This document shows, one piece after another, positions 1 through 10,830 of a DNA stretch of 64,000 bases. The notes beneath the pieces were generated by a model. It saw only the letters and a program-made list of their open reading frames with translations, was not told the DNA's origin and did no database searches. The number at the start of each line of letters is the position of its first letter. The first letter of the stretch is position 1. Source of the DNA: Sporolactobacillus sp. THM7-7 (lineage in GTDB: Bacteria; Bacillota; Bacilli; Bacillales; Sporolactobacillaceae); contig NZ_SEMB01000002.1 of the NCBI RefSeq assembly GCF_004153225.1, positions 1 to 64,000 on the forward strand, given 5' to 3'. Made by a program: the position numbers and the translations under genes.

Positions 1-84
1 TTGAGCAAAGGTTTCCTGTACCTGTCGCCAGACAAGTTGTTCCAATTGTTTTAAATTCATGTACACTGTGCTATCCTGTTTCAT
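1..84 (-). CDS. Transposase N-terminus (partial, possibly ISLre2/UPF0236-like)
   Basis: The 28 codons read from position 84 down to the window edge begin MKQDSTVYMNLKQLEQLVW. A strong Shine-Dalgarno, GGAAGGAG, lies just upstream. The Leu/Gln-rich helix (LKQLEQLVWRQVQETF) resembles the start of ISLre2-type transposases, formerly annotated UPF0236. That family call rests on a short N-terminus and is tentative. The rest of the element lies outside the window. The ribosome-binding site is inside a hairpin, as in many IS leaders, which supports a mobile element more than a host gene. Confidence 0.5.
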   Translation of the reverse strand, partial: MKQDSTVYMNLKQLEQLVWRQVQETFAQ

Positions 85-142
85 GAGGGTGCTCCTTCCG
101 AATCGTTGTGGTCAACTTTGATTCTACTAAGGAGTCACCCTC
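85..142 (-). promoter_or_regulatory. Hairpin sequestering the transposase ribosome-binding site
   Basis: The arms GAGGGTGCTCCTT (85-97) and AAGGAGTCACCCTC (129-142) are inverted repeats with a single one-base bulge. Read as minus-strand mRNA, the second arm contains the AAGGAG ribosome-binding site directly before the transposase ATG. Transcripts entering from outside the element would therefore be poorly translated, a known way for insertion sequences to avoid activation by read-through. Confidence 0.55.
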
Positions 143-192
143 TTTTCCATAGCTATCTTTTCTAGACCTTACCGCGCTACCGCTTGGTGTCC

Positions 193-234
193 TTGATTAC
201 CAGTTAACGGCGATTGCCATTAACTGGTAATCAA
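193..234. repeat. 18-bp inverted repeat with 6-bp loop
   Basis: The arms 193-210 and 217-234 (TTGATTACCAGTTAACGG and its near-complement) pair over 18 bp with one mismatch around a CGATTG loop. It lies between the transposase leader and spoVB. No gene reads into it from the left on the plus strand, so a terminator role is not obvious. It could be part of the IS end or an operator-like palindrome. The remainder of 235-405 shows no gene. Confidence 0.55.
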
Positions 235-405
235 AGCTATTTTTCTGCCTACAAATATTTTACTCCTACGCGGCCATTTTTACATAACTTTTTCACCCTC
301 ATTCGGAAGGCTTGTCATGCTCGGTTACACCTCCTGCATATAATTCCGTAAGCGCACGGCGATCCTTTACCTCGCCGCAACTCGGCAGAAAAAGGCGGGA
401 CATCG

Positions 406-1959
406 ATGACACGTCAATCCTTTTTGAAGGGATCTATCATCCTTATGGCGGCCGGATTAATGACACGCATACTCGGCATGGTCAATGGCATGGTGCTTGC
501 CCGAATGATCGGCGACGATGGTGTCGGGCTGTACAATATGGCGTTTCCGGCGCTGATTCTCGCGGTCACGCTGACGGAGCTCGGCCTTCCCGTCGCCATA
601 TCCAAACTTGTCGCCGAAGCGGACGCCACAGGCAACAAAAGAAAAATCAGGGTCATCCTTTCTCTTTCTTTTGTCATTGTCGGAACGATCAGCATCGCAT
701 TGACCGCCGGGATGCTCCTTATCGTGCCGCCGGCGGCAAAATTTTTATTTCCCGATACCCGGGTTGTTTACCCGCTGCTTGCCATCACGCCGGTCATTCC
801 GATCGTCGCGGTCGCCTCGGTGCTGCGCGGGTATTTTCAGGGTATCCGCAACATGAAACCGTACGCTCTCTCGGGAATCATTGAACAGATTGTCCGTATC
901 TCTCTCGTCGCCGTACTGACCGGCATGCTCGTCCCCTATGGCGTTCAATATGCCGCGGCTGGCGCGATGATCGCAGGATCTTTTGGGGAATGCATCTCAC
1001 TATTGTACATGCTTCGCGCCTTCAAAAAAGAAGGCAACATACGCCTCCGCGGAAAAATCCGTCAGTCGCTAAAACGAAGCCGGATAACCCTGAAGCAGCT
1101 TCTCGGCATCGGACTGCCGACGATGGGCAGCCGGCTGATCGCTTCTCTAGGCAACTTTTTTGAGCCGATCATCGTCTCGCATAGCATGCTGCTGGCCGGT
1201 TTTTCCGTAAAAGAATCGACGCCGCTCTACGGTCAGCTGACCGGGTTCGCCCTAACCTTGCTTCTGATTCCGGGTTTCATCACGCACGCGCTGCACGTCT
1301 CGCTCGTTCCGGCCGTCAGCGAAGCCTATGCCCGGCGCGCCTACGGGATGATCCACTTTCGCCTCAATCAGGCCCTGCGTATCGCGATGATGACGGGAGG
1401 CCTCTCCATTGTCGTGACTTATTCTTTTGCCGAGCCGCTGATGACTCTTATCTATAACTCACCATCATCGGCCGAGTTCATCTATATCATGGCGCCGTTC
1501 TTTATGTTCCTTTATTTTCAGGCCCCGATGCACGCCGTTCTTCAGGCAATCGATCTGGCAAAAGAGGCGATGATGAACACGCTGATCGGCGTCATGGTCA
1601 AGCTGATTACATTATTCCTGCTCACCAGCCGGCCTGAATTCGGAATCAAAGGAGCGGCCCTGGCCATCTGCATGAACGTTGTACTGGTCACATTGCTTCA
1701 CGCCGGTGTGATGTTCAAGGCGATCGGGTTTTCGCTCATCCTGAAAGATTACGTCAGAACCGCCATTTTAATCGCTTTCACAGGATTTATCGCTCATCTT
1801 CTGATTGAAAATGCGTTTGTTGGATGGGCGCTTCTGCCTCGGACAATCGGGCTGATCGGGATCGTCTCGGCGTTTTATGTACTGCTTGCCCTTTTTCTCG
1901 GAATGATTCAAAAAGAACAGCTCGGGCGTCTGCCGATTATCGGCAAGTGGCTCGTGTAG
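406..1959 (+). CDS. spoVB: Stage V sporulation protein B (MATE/MOP-family flippase)
   Basis: A 517-residue polytopic membrane protein, essentially the length of B. subtilis SpoVB (518). It opens with MTRQSFLKGSIILMAAGL and carries about 14 hydrophobic segments typical of the MurJ/Wzx/SpoVB (MOP) superfamily. SpoVB is needed for spore cortex synthesis and is thought to flip peptidoglycan precursors across the outer forespore membrane. The context (YrbG-type, YrzE, YajC and Tgt genes next to it) matches B. subtilis. The start has a modest AAGGCGG ribosome-binding site. Its 3' end converges on the following minus-strand gene with a 44-bp gap and no clear terminator. Confidence 0.9.
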   Translation: MTRQSFLKGSIILMAAGLMTRILGMVNGMVLARMIGDDGVGLYNMAFPALILAVTLTELGLPVAISKLVAEADATGNKRKIRVILSLSFVIVGTISIALTAGMLLIVPPAAKFLFPDTRVVYPLLAITPVIPIVAVASVLRGYFQGIRNMKPYALSGIIEQIVRISLVAVLTGMLVPYGVQYAAAGAMIAGSFGECISLLYMLRAFKKEGNIRLRGKIRQSLKRSRITLKQLLGIGLPTMGSRLIASLGNFFEPIIVSHSMLLAGFSVKESTPLYGQLTGFALTLLLIPGFITHALHVSLVPAVSEAYARRAYGMIHFRLNQALRIAMMTGGLSIVVTYSFAEPLMTLIYNSPSSAEFIYIMAPFFMFLYFQAPMHAVLQAIDLAKEAMMNTLIGVMVKLITLFLLTSRPEFGIKGAALAICMNVVLVTLLHAGVMFKAIGFSLILKDYVRTAILIAFTGFIAHLLIENAFVGWALLPRTIGLIGIVSAFYVLLALFLGMIQKEQLGRLPIIGKWLV

Positions 1960-2003
1960 AAGAAGCCCTCCTCTCCCGAAGCTCTTTGATCAATTATCGA
2001 TTC

Positions 2004-2564
2004 CTAGCTTTCCGTTCGGTTGCCGCGATCTTTAAGGTCCATGAAAAAATTGCCGGATTCATCGATAATCAGGTAGTTCACCTGCCTGACGTCCCGGTAT
2101 CCGAATTTTCTCAGTTCCTGCCTGAGCCAGAGCGGCGTCCGGCCGATTTGTTTCAGATGATCGTCACGTACCTTGCCGCTTTCAATGAGAGAGAGGCCCA
2201 TAGGGGGATGGGGGGGTCCGCCGCTTGTTGTAAAAGTCCTGGGAAAACAGCGACGAGCCGCTTCTGCCGGGGATTCATCTCTGCCTTCCACTTTGGACGA
2301 GCGTCTTTTTTTCCCCGGCCGACCCGCGAGACCGGCTGAAAAAAGACGGATCCGATAAATGCCGATGACTAGAAGCACGGGGACAAGAAAGCGAACAAAA
2401 GGTTCTTCCGGGCGGATAATCGCGATGACGGAAAGCTCAACCGCCATGAAGACGAACACGAGATCGATCAAAGCCCGTTCAATGATTTTCACCGTCATCA
2501 GTTTTCCGAAACCCGCTATTAATAATAAAATTAAGAGCAGTGTCCGGGCAGCAGCAGTCCCCAA
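2004..2564 (-). CDS. yrbG: YrbG-type DUF421 membrane protein
   Basis: A 186-residue protein with three N-terminal transmembrane helices (about residues 5-70), then a charged, Pro-rich linker (about 73-120), then a C-terminal DUF421 module ending in DESGNFFMDLKDR. It starts at TTG preceded by a GGAGGGAGGG Shine-Dalgarno. DUF421 (YetF-like) proteins are membrane proteins of poorly defined role, often linked to spores. The B. subtilis neighbours yrzE and spoVB are conserved. The linker lacks the first beta module seen in the longer paralogue at 33553-34239. Confidence 0.75.
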   Translation of the reverse strand: MGTAAARTLLLILLLIAGFGKLMTVKIIERALIDLVFVFMAVELSVIAIIRPEEPFVRFLVPVLLVIGIYRIRLFSAGLAGRPGKKRRSSKVEGRDESPAEAARRCFPRTFTTSGGPPHPPMGLSLIESGKVRDDHLKQIGRTPLWLRQELRKFGYRDVRQVNYLIIDESGNFFMDLKDRGNRTES

Positions 2565-2691
2565 CGCCCTCCCTCCTTTTTACTCATCTTTCCACTTAGT
2601 ATGAACCGGAACTGCATTTTCATGAGTCATCAAAAAGATCTTGTCCGAATAGAGATGAAGAGACAAATACTTTTGATAAGAGGTGAAAACG

Positions 2692-3069
2692 ATGGCTCGA
2701 CACTGGGTAACCGCCGTTTCTTACGGGATGATTGCTTCGATTCTGATTGTCCTGGCTTCCGCTTTTCTTCTCGCTTCCCTCCTGAGATTCACATCTTTCG
2801 CCGAATCGAGCGGAACCGTGCTCCCTATTGTGATCTCCCTCGTCTCTCTCTTCATCGGAGGGGTGATCGCCGGTTCCAAGATGAAGGAAAAAGGGCTCGC
2901 CGTCGGGACGGTGACCGGCTTGATGTACTGCCTCTTCAGCCTGTTTTTTCAGTTTCTCGGACTGGACCGAGCCCCGGGGTCAATACAGTATATCTTTTTT
3001 GCCGGGAATATCGTCTCGTGCGCACTCGGCGGCGCGCTCGGCGTTAATCTTTTTTCAGGAAGACGTTAA
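2692..3069 (+). CDS. yrzE: TIGR04086-family membrane protein (YrzE-like)
   Basis: A 125-residue protein with four predicted transmembrane helices, GFTD-like short loops and a Gly-rich third helix (LFIGGVIAGSKMKEKG). The ATG at 2692 is chosen over an in-frame GTG at 2683 because AGAGGTG lies at the right distance before it. The family sits between yrbG and yajC in Bacillus, as here. Its function is unknown. It is divergent from the yrbG-type gene and ends at a bidirectional terminator shared with yajC. Confidence 0.75.
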   Translation: MARHWVTAVSYGMIASILIVLASAFLLASLLRFTSFAESSGTVLPIVISLVSLFIGGVIAGSKMKEKGLAVGTVTGLMYCLFSLFFQFLGLDRAPGSIQYIFFAGNIVSCALGGALGVNLFSGRR

Positions 3070-3098
3070 TCCGTCCCGTTTTGTTTGCATGTTTTGCC

Positions 3099-3134
3099 AA
3101 AAAGGCGGCCCCTTCTGAGGGACCGCCTTTTTTC
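3099..3134. terminator. Bidirectional Rho-independent terminator
   Basis: The stem AAAGGCGG-CCCC / GAGGGA-CCGCCTTT is flanked by an A-run on the left and a T-run on the right, so it can end both the yrzE transcript (plus) and the yajC transcript (minus). Confidence 0.85.
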
Positions 3135-3417
3135 AGTCATTTGCTTTTTCATGTTCGCCGGCTTTTCTCAGAACGGCCCTCACAGCGGATCGTTCAAAAG
3201 TCAGCTTGCTACCGGAACAGCGGAGAACGACAGTCTGATCATCAATGGAATCAATCGTTCCTTGAAGTCCGCCTATAGTGATGACCTTATCTCCCTTGGA
3301 TAACGCTTCCTGCATCGACCGTGTTTCTTTGGCTCTTTTTTGCTGGGGTCGAATAAGGAAAAAGTAAAACACGCCAATAAAAAGAATCAATGGAATAATT
3401 GTACCGAAAAGTTCCAT
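3133..3417 (-). CDS. yajC: Preprotein translocase accessory subunit YajC
   Basis: A 94-residue protein with one N-terminal transmembrane helix ending in the family signature FFLIRPQQKR (about residues 19-28), then a small cytosolic domain with GDKVITIGGLQGTI. YajC associates with SecDF and YidC at the translocon. It lies downstream of queA-tgt as in most bacteria, with 21 bp between the tgt stop and this start, so co-transcription is likely. Confidence 0.93.
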   Translation of the reverse strand: MELFGTIIPLILFIGVFYFFLIRPQQKRAKETRSMQEALSKGDKVITIGGLQGTIDSIDDQTVVLRCSGSKLTFERSAVRAVLRKAGEHEKAND

Positions 3418-3438
3418 CGTCAGCCTCCCTTTCGTCTT

Positions 3439-5627
<2,189 letters not shown>

Positions 5628-5647
5628 AGGCTAACTCTCTCTTTTCA

Positions 5648-5857
5648 TTAACGAAAATAGTTGATGATATAGAAAATCAGAGACAAAACAATACTGATGA
5701 GAAGGCAAGTCACGACTGGAAAGAAAAAGGTCGCATTTCCCTTTCGGATCAAAATGTCGCCCGGGAGCTTTCCAAAAATCGGCCAGAGCAATCCTATCGC
5801 AAACAGGACCGCGCCAATAACCATCAAAATCTTGCCGAAGTCCCCCACCAGCCTCAT
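5648..5857 (-). CDS. DUF2905 small membrane protein
   Basis: A 69-residue protein with two transmembrane helices separated by the short signature [14 protein letters not shown], characteristic of DUF2905. Function unknown. Its ATG overlaps the ruvB stop by 4 nt, so it is probably translated together with ruvB. The same arrangement (ruvA-ruvB-DUF2905-queA) is common in Firmicutes. Confidence 0.85.
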   Translation of the reverse strand: MRLVGDFGKILMVIGAVLFAIGLLWPIFGKLPGDILIRKGNATFFFPVVTCLLISIVLSLIFYIINYFR

Positions 5858-6855
5858 CCTTCCTTTTTGATCCTGAAATGTTCATACGCGCGGTCGGTGA
5901 CGATGCGGCCGCGCGGCGTTCGCTGCAAATAACCGCTCTGGAGGAGATAGGGTTCGTGAACGTCCTCGATCGTATGCCGCTCCTCCCCGATCGCCGCGGC
6001 AAGCGTATCGAGCCCGACCGGGCCACCGCTGAACTTTTCAATGATGCCCCGAAGCAATTGATGATCGACGCGGTCAAGGCCGGCCTCGTCCACCTGCAGA
6101 CGCTGCAAACCGACTCGTGCGGCCTTCCTGTCGATTGTCCCGCCCATCTCGACCTGTGCGAAATCGCGGATCCGCTTCAGCAGCCGGTTGGCGATTCTCG
6201 GCGTTCCCCGCGAACGGCGGGCGATTTCCAGGCAGGCATCCTCGCTGATTTCGGTACCAAGCACCGACGCCGTCCGCCGAACGATCAGCGACAGTTCCTC
6301 CGGCGTGTAAAACTGCAGACGGCTGATCACACCGAAACGGTCGCGGAGCGGGGGCGAAAGATATCCCGCTCGTGTGGTCGCCCCGACGAGGGTGAAGGGT
6401 GGCAAATTGAGACGTACCGAATGCGCCGTATCGTCTTTGCCCAGCACAATATCCAGAAAAAAATCTTCCATAGCCGGATAAAGCACTTCTTCCACATGCC
6501 GGCTGAGCCGGTGAATTTCATCGATAAAAAGCACATCTCCCGCTTCCAGGGAGGAAAGAACGGCCGCCAGATCGCCAGCCCTCTCCAGCGCCGGTCCGGA
6601 TGTGGTCCGGATACCGACGCCCATCTCAGCGGCGATAATCATCGCGAGCGTCGTCTTCCCGAGGCCGGGCGGTCCGTAGAGAAGGACATGATCCAGAGGC
6701 TCCTGACGTTCTTTCGCGGCCTGAATGAACACTTTCAGATTCCGCTTAATCGCGTCCTGGCCGATATAATGGGCAAAATCGCTCGGGCGGATGGACGTTT
6801 CCATCCCGCGGTCCTCCGACGTTGATTCACTCGATAACAGACGGTCCTCTTCCAT
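5854..6855 (-). CDS. ruvB: Holliday junction branch migration helicase RuvB
   Basis: A 333-residue AAA+ motor. Walker A is [11 protein letters not shown] (about residues 62-72), Walker B is FIDEIHRL, sensor 1 is VGATTRAG, and the C-terminal winged-helix domain holds the [20 protein letters not shown] block. RuvB forms hexameric rings that drive branch migration with RuvA. It lies 14 bp after ruvA with a GGGGGAG ribosome-binding site. No ruvC is expected in this phylum, where RecU takes its place. Confidence 0.98.
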   Translation of the reverse strand: MEEDRLLSSESTSEDRGMETSIRPSDFAHYIGQDAIKRNLKVFIQAAKERQEPLDHVLLYGPPGLGKTTLAMIIAAEMGVGIRTTSGPALERAGDLAAVLSSLEAGDVLFIDEIHRLSRHVEEVLYPAMEDFFLDIVLGKDDTAHSVRLNLPPFTLVGATTRAGYLSPPLRDRFGVISRLQFYTPEELSLIVRRTASVLGTEISEDACLEIARRSRGTPRIANRLLKRIRDFAQVEMGGTIDRKAARVGLQRLQVDEAGLDRVDHQLLRGIIEKFSGGPVGLDTLAAAIGEERHTIEDVHEPYLLQSGYLQRTPRGRIVTDRAYEHFRIKKEG

Positions 6856-6869
6856 CGCTTCTCCCCCTT

Positions 6870-7469
6870 CTACTTCATCGTCAACAGGCGAAGCGCTTCC
6901 TTAACGTAGCTTTCCGCCGTTAGATCCTGTTTCTTCAGTGCAGGGACGACGCGTTTAATCTCTCTTTCCGAGTAGCCGAGCGTTTTCAGCGCTTCCAATG
7001 CCTCCGTCAGCACCGAAGCATGGCTTTTTCCTTGCCGCTCTTCAAGATCGGCCGCCGGCTGAATCGTAAAATTTTTCATCTTTCCTTTTAAATCGAGAAT
7101 AATCTGGCCGGCGGTCTTTTTCCCAATACCCGGAAACCGTGTCAGGTAGCCGGCGTCCTCTCCCTCGATCGCCCGAATAATCCGCCCGGGCTCTCCCACC
7201 GCGAGAATCGCCAGGGCATTTTTGGGGCCGATACCCGAGACGGATAAGAGGCGCACGAAGAAATCACGCGCCTCCCGCGTTTTAAAACCATATAAAACCA
7301 TCGCATCTTCACGTACGTACTGATAAAGATAAACCGTTGTCTCCCGATTGATCAGCGACTGATAGCTGAACGGATTCGCGCAGATGATCCGGTAACCGAT
7401 CCCGCCCGTTTCAACCGCAATCCAGCCGCTCGACAAATAAGTGACTAAGCCCCGTATATAATCAAACAC
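6870..7469 (-). CDS. ruvA: Holliday junction DNA-binding protein RuvA
   Basis: A 199-residue protein with an N-terminal OB fold ([12 protein letters not shown]), two helix-hairpin-helix motifs ([14 protein letters not shown], about 78-91, and [14 protein letters not shown], about 112-125) and a C-terminal domain III that contacts RuvB. The B. subtilis order yebC-bofC-ruvA lacks bofC here: the 207 bp between yebC and ruvA contain only a terminator and the ruvA leader. Confidence 0.97.
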   Translation of the reverse strand: MFDYIRGLVTYLSSGWIAVETGGIGYRIICANPFSYQSLINRETTVYLYQYVREDAMVLYGFKTREARDFFVRLLSVSGIGPKNALAILAVGEPGRIIRAIEGEDAGYLTRFPGIGKKTAGQIILDLKGKMKNFTIQPAADLEERQGKSHASVLTEALEALKTLGYSEREIKRVVPALKKQDLTAESYVKEALRLLTMK

Positions 7470-7585
7470 AAGCTTTCTCCTTGCCCAGGAATCGTGACCT
7501 GTTCATTCCTTTTGAAACGCTCTGACGTTGTCTCGATTAAATCATAACACAATGGAGCCGTTGACCACAAAAAAGAATGCAAATC

Positions 7586-7614
7586 AAAAAGGGTATCCGA
7601 GAAACGATACCCTT
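7586..7614 (-). terminator. Terminator after yebC
   Basis: A perfect 9-bp stem, AAGGGTATC / GATACCCTT, with an 8-nt loop. On the minus strand it is followed by TTTGATTT. It separates yebC from ruvAB. Confidence 0.7.
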
Positions 7615-7676
7615 CTTCTTTCGCCTGTACCCGGCTCATGTCATGTTTTACTATTGGCCGCCGGCCTGAGCAGGCG

Positions 7677-8402
7677 TCAGGCTTCCTGAAGATTGCTGTA
7701 AATGTCCTGAACATCGTCATTGTTTTCCAAGGCGTCCATCAGGTTCTCCATTTTCTCCAGATCCTTGCCGGATAACGCGGTTCTCGACTTCGGAATCATC
7801 GCCACTTCCGCCCGATCAATTTCATAGCCTTTATCTTCGAGCGCCTTTTTAACCTCTTCAAAAGTCTCCGGCGCCGTCTTGATGATAAATCGGCCGTCTT
7901 TCGTGCTCATATCGTCCGCTCCCGTATCAAGCGCATCCATCATGACTTCGTCTTCATCCAGATTGTCTGTTGCTTCAATTTCAATGATGCCCTGCTTATC
8001 GAACATAAAGCCCACACTGCCTGATTCGCCGAGATTGCCGCCGCTTTTACTGAAGGCGTGGCGAATCTCCGAAGCGGAACGATTTCGGTTGTCTGTTAAA
8101 ACGTCCACCATGACGGCTACACCGCCCGGACCGTACCCTTCGTAAGTAATCTCTTCATAAGTTACGCCATCGAGATTTCCGGTTGCTTTCTTTATTGCCC
8201 GGGAAATATTATCGTTCGGCATGTTCGCCGCTTTTGCCTTCTCAATCGCGTGCCTCAGCCCGGCATTCATATCCGGATCGCCGCCGCCCCGTCTCGCTTC
8301 AAGAAAAATATCCTTGGACAATTTCATGAAAATTTTGCCGCGCTTCGCATCCTGCGCGTTTTTTTTATGTTGTATATTATTCCATTTTGAATGTCCTGAC
8401 AT
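7677..8402 (-). CDS. yebC: YebC/PmpR-family DNA-binding or translation factor
   Basis: A 241-residue protein starting [14 protein letters not shown], the invariant family N-terminus. The ATG at 8402 is preceded by GGGGAGGAGC, and the in-frame codons further upstream have no ribosome-binding site. Acidic C-terminal blocks and the glycine-rich [13 protein letters not shown] motif are intact. The family was named for transcription repression in Pseudomonas; recent work assigns some members to ribosome rescue at proline stretches. It is monocistronic, with a terminator behind it. Confidence 0.93.
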   Translation of the reverse strand: MSGHSKWNNIQHKKNAQDAKRGKIFMKLSKDIFLEARRGGGDPDMNAGLRHAIEKAKAANMPNDNISRAIKKATGNLDGVTYEEITYEGYGPGGVAVMVDVLTDNRNRSASEIRHAFSKSGGNLGESGSVGFMFDKQGIIEIEATDNLDEDEVMMDALDTGADDMSTKDGRFIIKTAPETFEEVKKALEDKGYEIDRAEVAMIPKSRTALSGKDLEKMENLMDALENNDDVQDIYSNLQEA

Positions 8403-8582
8403 ATTAAGCTCCTCCCCACATGCTTTTTGGAAGTCGTTAAAGAAACTTGGCGAAGCCAAGCTTGGGCGCCGGCCGTGCATTTATCCTACTACTACAAAAA
8501 GTCCGGTGCCTTCCTCACACTTTCCCCGATCTTTAAAACAATCCAGCACATTCCGTAATTATTATACCCATTTTCGCCGATC

Positions 8583-8611
8583 AAAAAAAGAGCAAGGATT
8601 ACTCCCTGCTC
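8583..8611 (-). terminator. Terminator after coxA
   Basis: Stem GAGCAAGGA / TCCCTGCTC (8 of 9 paired), followed on the minus strand by seven T residues. It lies 40 bp downstream of the coxA stop. Confidence 0.85.
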
Positions 8612-8651
8612 CCTTTTCCGATTATACCGTTTATACAGAAGGCGGAACGGA

Positions 8652-9266
8652 TTATCTGGTGTTATTTTCGAATGGCCGGCGAATCGCGTTCGTCAGATCA
8701 TCAATGATTCCGAGAATGTCAGAACGGACTTCTCGCGCCCCTTCACCACCGGCGTTAGCGTTAATGTCTGCCTCAACATCGGCAATTCTTCTTACCAAAT
8801 TAATGTCCGACGAGACATAGACATCTCTATTTCCGGCCATCGGCTGAACGGCCGAGCGGACTTCTTCGTCCAGATTCGCGTTTTCCGCCCGTCCGTTTTT
8901 CGGATCAATGCCGACCAGCACACGATTCGCCGTTGCAACGACATGAGAGCGATCGACGCCCTCGACTTTATTTGCGCGGTCTGCGATACGCTTGGCAAGC
9001 GCCCGGTCCGTCCGATTGTCCTGAAAGCCGTTCCGATTATCCCGATTGTCACGAACGGTGTCCGGATTCTCCCGATTCGTTAGATTCTGGCGGTTATCCC
9101 GATCCGTTAGATTCTGGCGGTTATCCCGATCCGTAAATCGATCATCCGTACGATAAGTGACATCGCGCGGCGAACGCGGATCATTGGCGGCATTATTCAG
9201 ATCACAGCCGGTAAGCACTCCGCTGACGGTCAGCGCAGTACCGAAAGCAAGTAATGCTCTTTTCAA
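8652..9266 (-). CDS. coxA: YhcN/YlaJ-family spore cortex lipoprotein (CoxA-like)
   Basis: A 204-residue predicted lipoprotein. It starts at TTG after AAAGGGGGA and has a signal peptide with lipobox LTGC (Cys21). Residues about 40-90 are a low-complexity, Asn/Asp/Arg-rich linker with tandem DRDNRQNLT units. The C-terminal half is the YhcN/YlaJ domain (ADRANKVEGVDRSHVV, then VYVSSDINLVRRIADVEADI). Position next to safA matches B. subtilis CoxA (YrbB), a cortex-associated protein made in the sporulating cell. The assignment rests on domain plus synteny. Confidence 0.8.
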   Translation of the reverse strand: MKRALLAFGTALTVSGVLTGCDLNNAANDPRSPRDVTYRTDDRFTDRDNRQNLTDRDNRQNLTNRENPDTVRDNRDNRNGFQDNRTDRALAKRIADRANKVEGVDRSHVVATANRVLVGIDPKNGRAENANLDEEVRSAVQPMAGNRDVYVSSDINLVRRIADVEADINANAGGEGAREVRSDILGIIDDLTNAIRRPFENNTR

Positions 9267-9372
9267 TGTAAAATCCCCCTTTCACATTTAACATGTGTGG
9301 TGAAAGAGGTTTTTACGCATAGGAACGTTTGCGATTCTCATGCAGTTTCTGGAAATTTGTGCAACAGTGCCG

Positions 9373-10830
9373 CTATTCTTTCCCTTCCGATGATTCCGCT
9401 TTCCCCGGGTTATAGGTCGGCGGGGCGGTTATGCGAAGATCTGAGAAGGGAATCTCCTGAGGTTTTAAATGCCCGCCATAGTAGTACACGGTTTCCTGGC
9501 TTCTCGTGTACTCCGGGTAAAGGGCGTACATATCGGCCTGATCCCCCGAAGCTCCGCAACCGCATGGCTGGGTTGATGGACCGGCAGCCGATCGGTACGG
9601 CTGTGTGTATCCATCAAAAGCGGAAGGCATCGGCGTATAGGCCGAGGGAGCGTGATAAGGATGTTCATATGCTTGATACATCGAATAAGGAGCCGGATCG
9701 GCGGTATCCCGTTTTTTCGATATTTCGGTGGGAGCTGTTGCCGTCGGATAAGCCTTGGTTTTTTCAGGCTTGTATGGCTGATCCAGTTTCATCTCACCCT
9801 CAAGAAACGGATAGTGAGCCGGTTTGGCCGGTTTATAAGCCGGCTCGACCTTGCCGATGTTTTCGCCTTCCGCGGGTTCGTTCGCGTATCCCGCTGTCTG
9901 CGGTCCGATCGGATTAGGGGACATCCCCTGCATCTGCGGAACATATGGGTAAGGCGGCACCTCCGCACCCATCGTCTGCGGACCCACCGGATTCGCCATC
10001 GGGCTGATTGCCTGCGGACCGGTTGGGTTCGCCATCGGGCTGATTGCCTGCGGACCGGTTGGGTTCGCCATCGGACTGATTGCCTGCGGACCGGTTGGGT
10101 TCGCCATTGGGCTGATTGCCTGGAGTCCGGTCGGATTCGCCATCGGGCTGATTGCCTGCGGACCGGTTGGGTTCGCCATCGGACTGATTCCCTGGAGTCC
10201 GGTCGGGTTTTCCATAGCGGCTGGGCTGACAGGATTCGGATAATCATCTCCCATCTGAACGGTTGCCGGATAACCCGTGGCATCCTGACCGGCCGAATAC
10301 GGATTATAGCCGCCGCTGCCGGAATATTCCGGCATCCCGCCCGTCATCGGATACGGGCTCTCTTTCGGATAAAAGATTTTAGAAAAATTGGCCGTATCCT
10401 GAGACGGGCCGTAAACAGGGTTTGCCCTTCCTGCTTCAGCAAAAACGTCCCCTGGAGACTGCTGATCTTTCCGAACGTTCGCCTGATTCGGAGATTGCTG
10501 CGCGTCAGCGGCACCGGCCGGAACTTCCGATCCCATTTCTGAACGCACCTCAGTCGTAGTACGGCGCACCGCTACCTCTTCTTTCGGCTGATCATTCACC
10601 GAAGGATAAGCTGACCGGGCGAGCAAAGGTTTCACTGAATTTTCCTTGTGATTTTCTTTTCCCACTCTCTTTAAAGGCTGTTTTCCTATAGCAACCTTAA
10701 CTTTTTTGCCGTATGTCAGTTTCTCTTCCGACAGCCCGGTATTCATTTTTTTGAATTCTTCGATTGTCATTCCGTGCTTGCGTGCGATTTCATCCATCGT
10801 GTCGCCTTTTTGCACAACATATAGCTTCAC
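9373..10830 (-). CDS. safA: Spore coat morphogenetic protein SafA
   Basis: A 485-residue protein. An N-terminal LysM domain (KLYVVQKGDTMDEIARKHG, residues 2-20) binds cortex peptidoglycan. A long Pro/Gly/Tyr-rich low-complexity region follows, holding tandem 12-residue repeats (NPTGPQAISPMA), and the tail carries CGCG and many Tyr residues. SafA is the hub for inner-coat assembly and is recruited through SpoVID, also encoded in this window. The GTG at 10830 follows an excellent GGAGGGG site and is preferred to the ATG 27 bp upstream. It is longer than B. subtilis SafA (387) because of the repeats. Confidence 0.9.
   Translation of the reverse strand: MKLYVVQKGDTMDEIARKHGMTIEEFKKMNTGLSEEKLTYGKKVKVAIGKQPLKRVGKENHKENSVKPLLARSAYPSVNDQPKEEVAVRRTTTEVRSEMGSEVPAGAADAQQSPNQANVRKDQQSPGDVFAEAGRANPVYGPSQDTANFSKIFYPKESPYPMTGGMPEYSGSGGYNPYSAGQDATGYPATVQMGDDYPNPVSPAAMENPTGLQGISPMANPTGPQAISPMANPTGLQAISPMANPTGPQAISPMANPTGPQAISPMANPTGPQAISPMANPVGPQTMGAEVPPYPYVPQMQGMSPNPIGPQTAGYANEPAEGENIGKVEPAYKPAKPAHYPFLEGEMKLDQPYKPEKTKAYPTATAPTEISKKRDTADPAPYSMYQAYEHPYHAPSAYTPMPSAFDGYTQPYRSAAGPSTQPCGCGASGDQADMYALYPEYTRSQETVYYYGGHLKPQEIPFSDLRITAPPTYNPGKAESSEGKE
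9958..10209 (-). repeat. Tandem 36-bp coding repeats in safA
   Basis: Six near-identical 36-bp units (9994-10209) and a degenerate seventh (9958-9993) encode NPTG(P/L)Q(A/G)ISPMA. Units follow each other without spacers and keep the reading frame. Very high nucleotide identity suggests recent expansion by slippage or unequal recombination. Confidence 0.9.

Noticed and set aside
312-884. 190-codon plus-strand ORF overlapping spoVB
   Set aside because: It is out of frame with spoVB, which is full length and conserved; composition is typical of a shadow.
5878-6825. 315-codon plus-strand ORF opposite ruvB
   Set aside because: ruvB is intact on the other strand; the antisense frame arises from GC-biased third positions.
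7445-7720. 91-codon minus-strand ORF between yebC and ruvA as a bofC candidate
   Set aside because: It overlaps both neighbours, crosses the yebC terminator, has no signal peptide and no BofC-like sequence.
9958-10209. Regular 36-bp repeats suggesting a CRISPR array
   Set aside because: Units are contiguous with no spacers, keep the safA reading frame and encode a 12-residue motif. No cas genes are present.
9652-10542. 296-codon plus-strand ORF opposite safA
   Set aside because: It is the antisense of the SafA repeats, which explains its own repeated TGWVRHRADCLR units.
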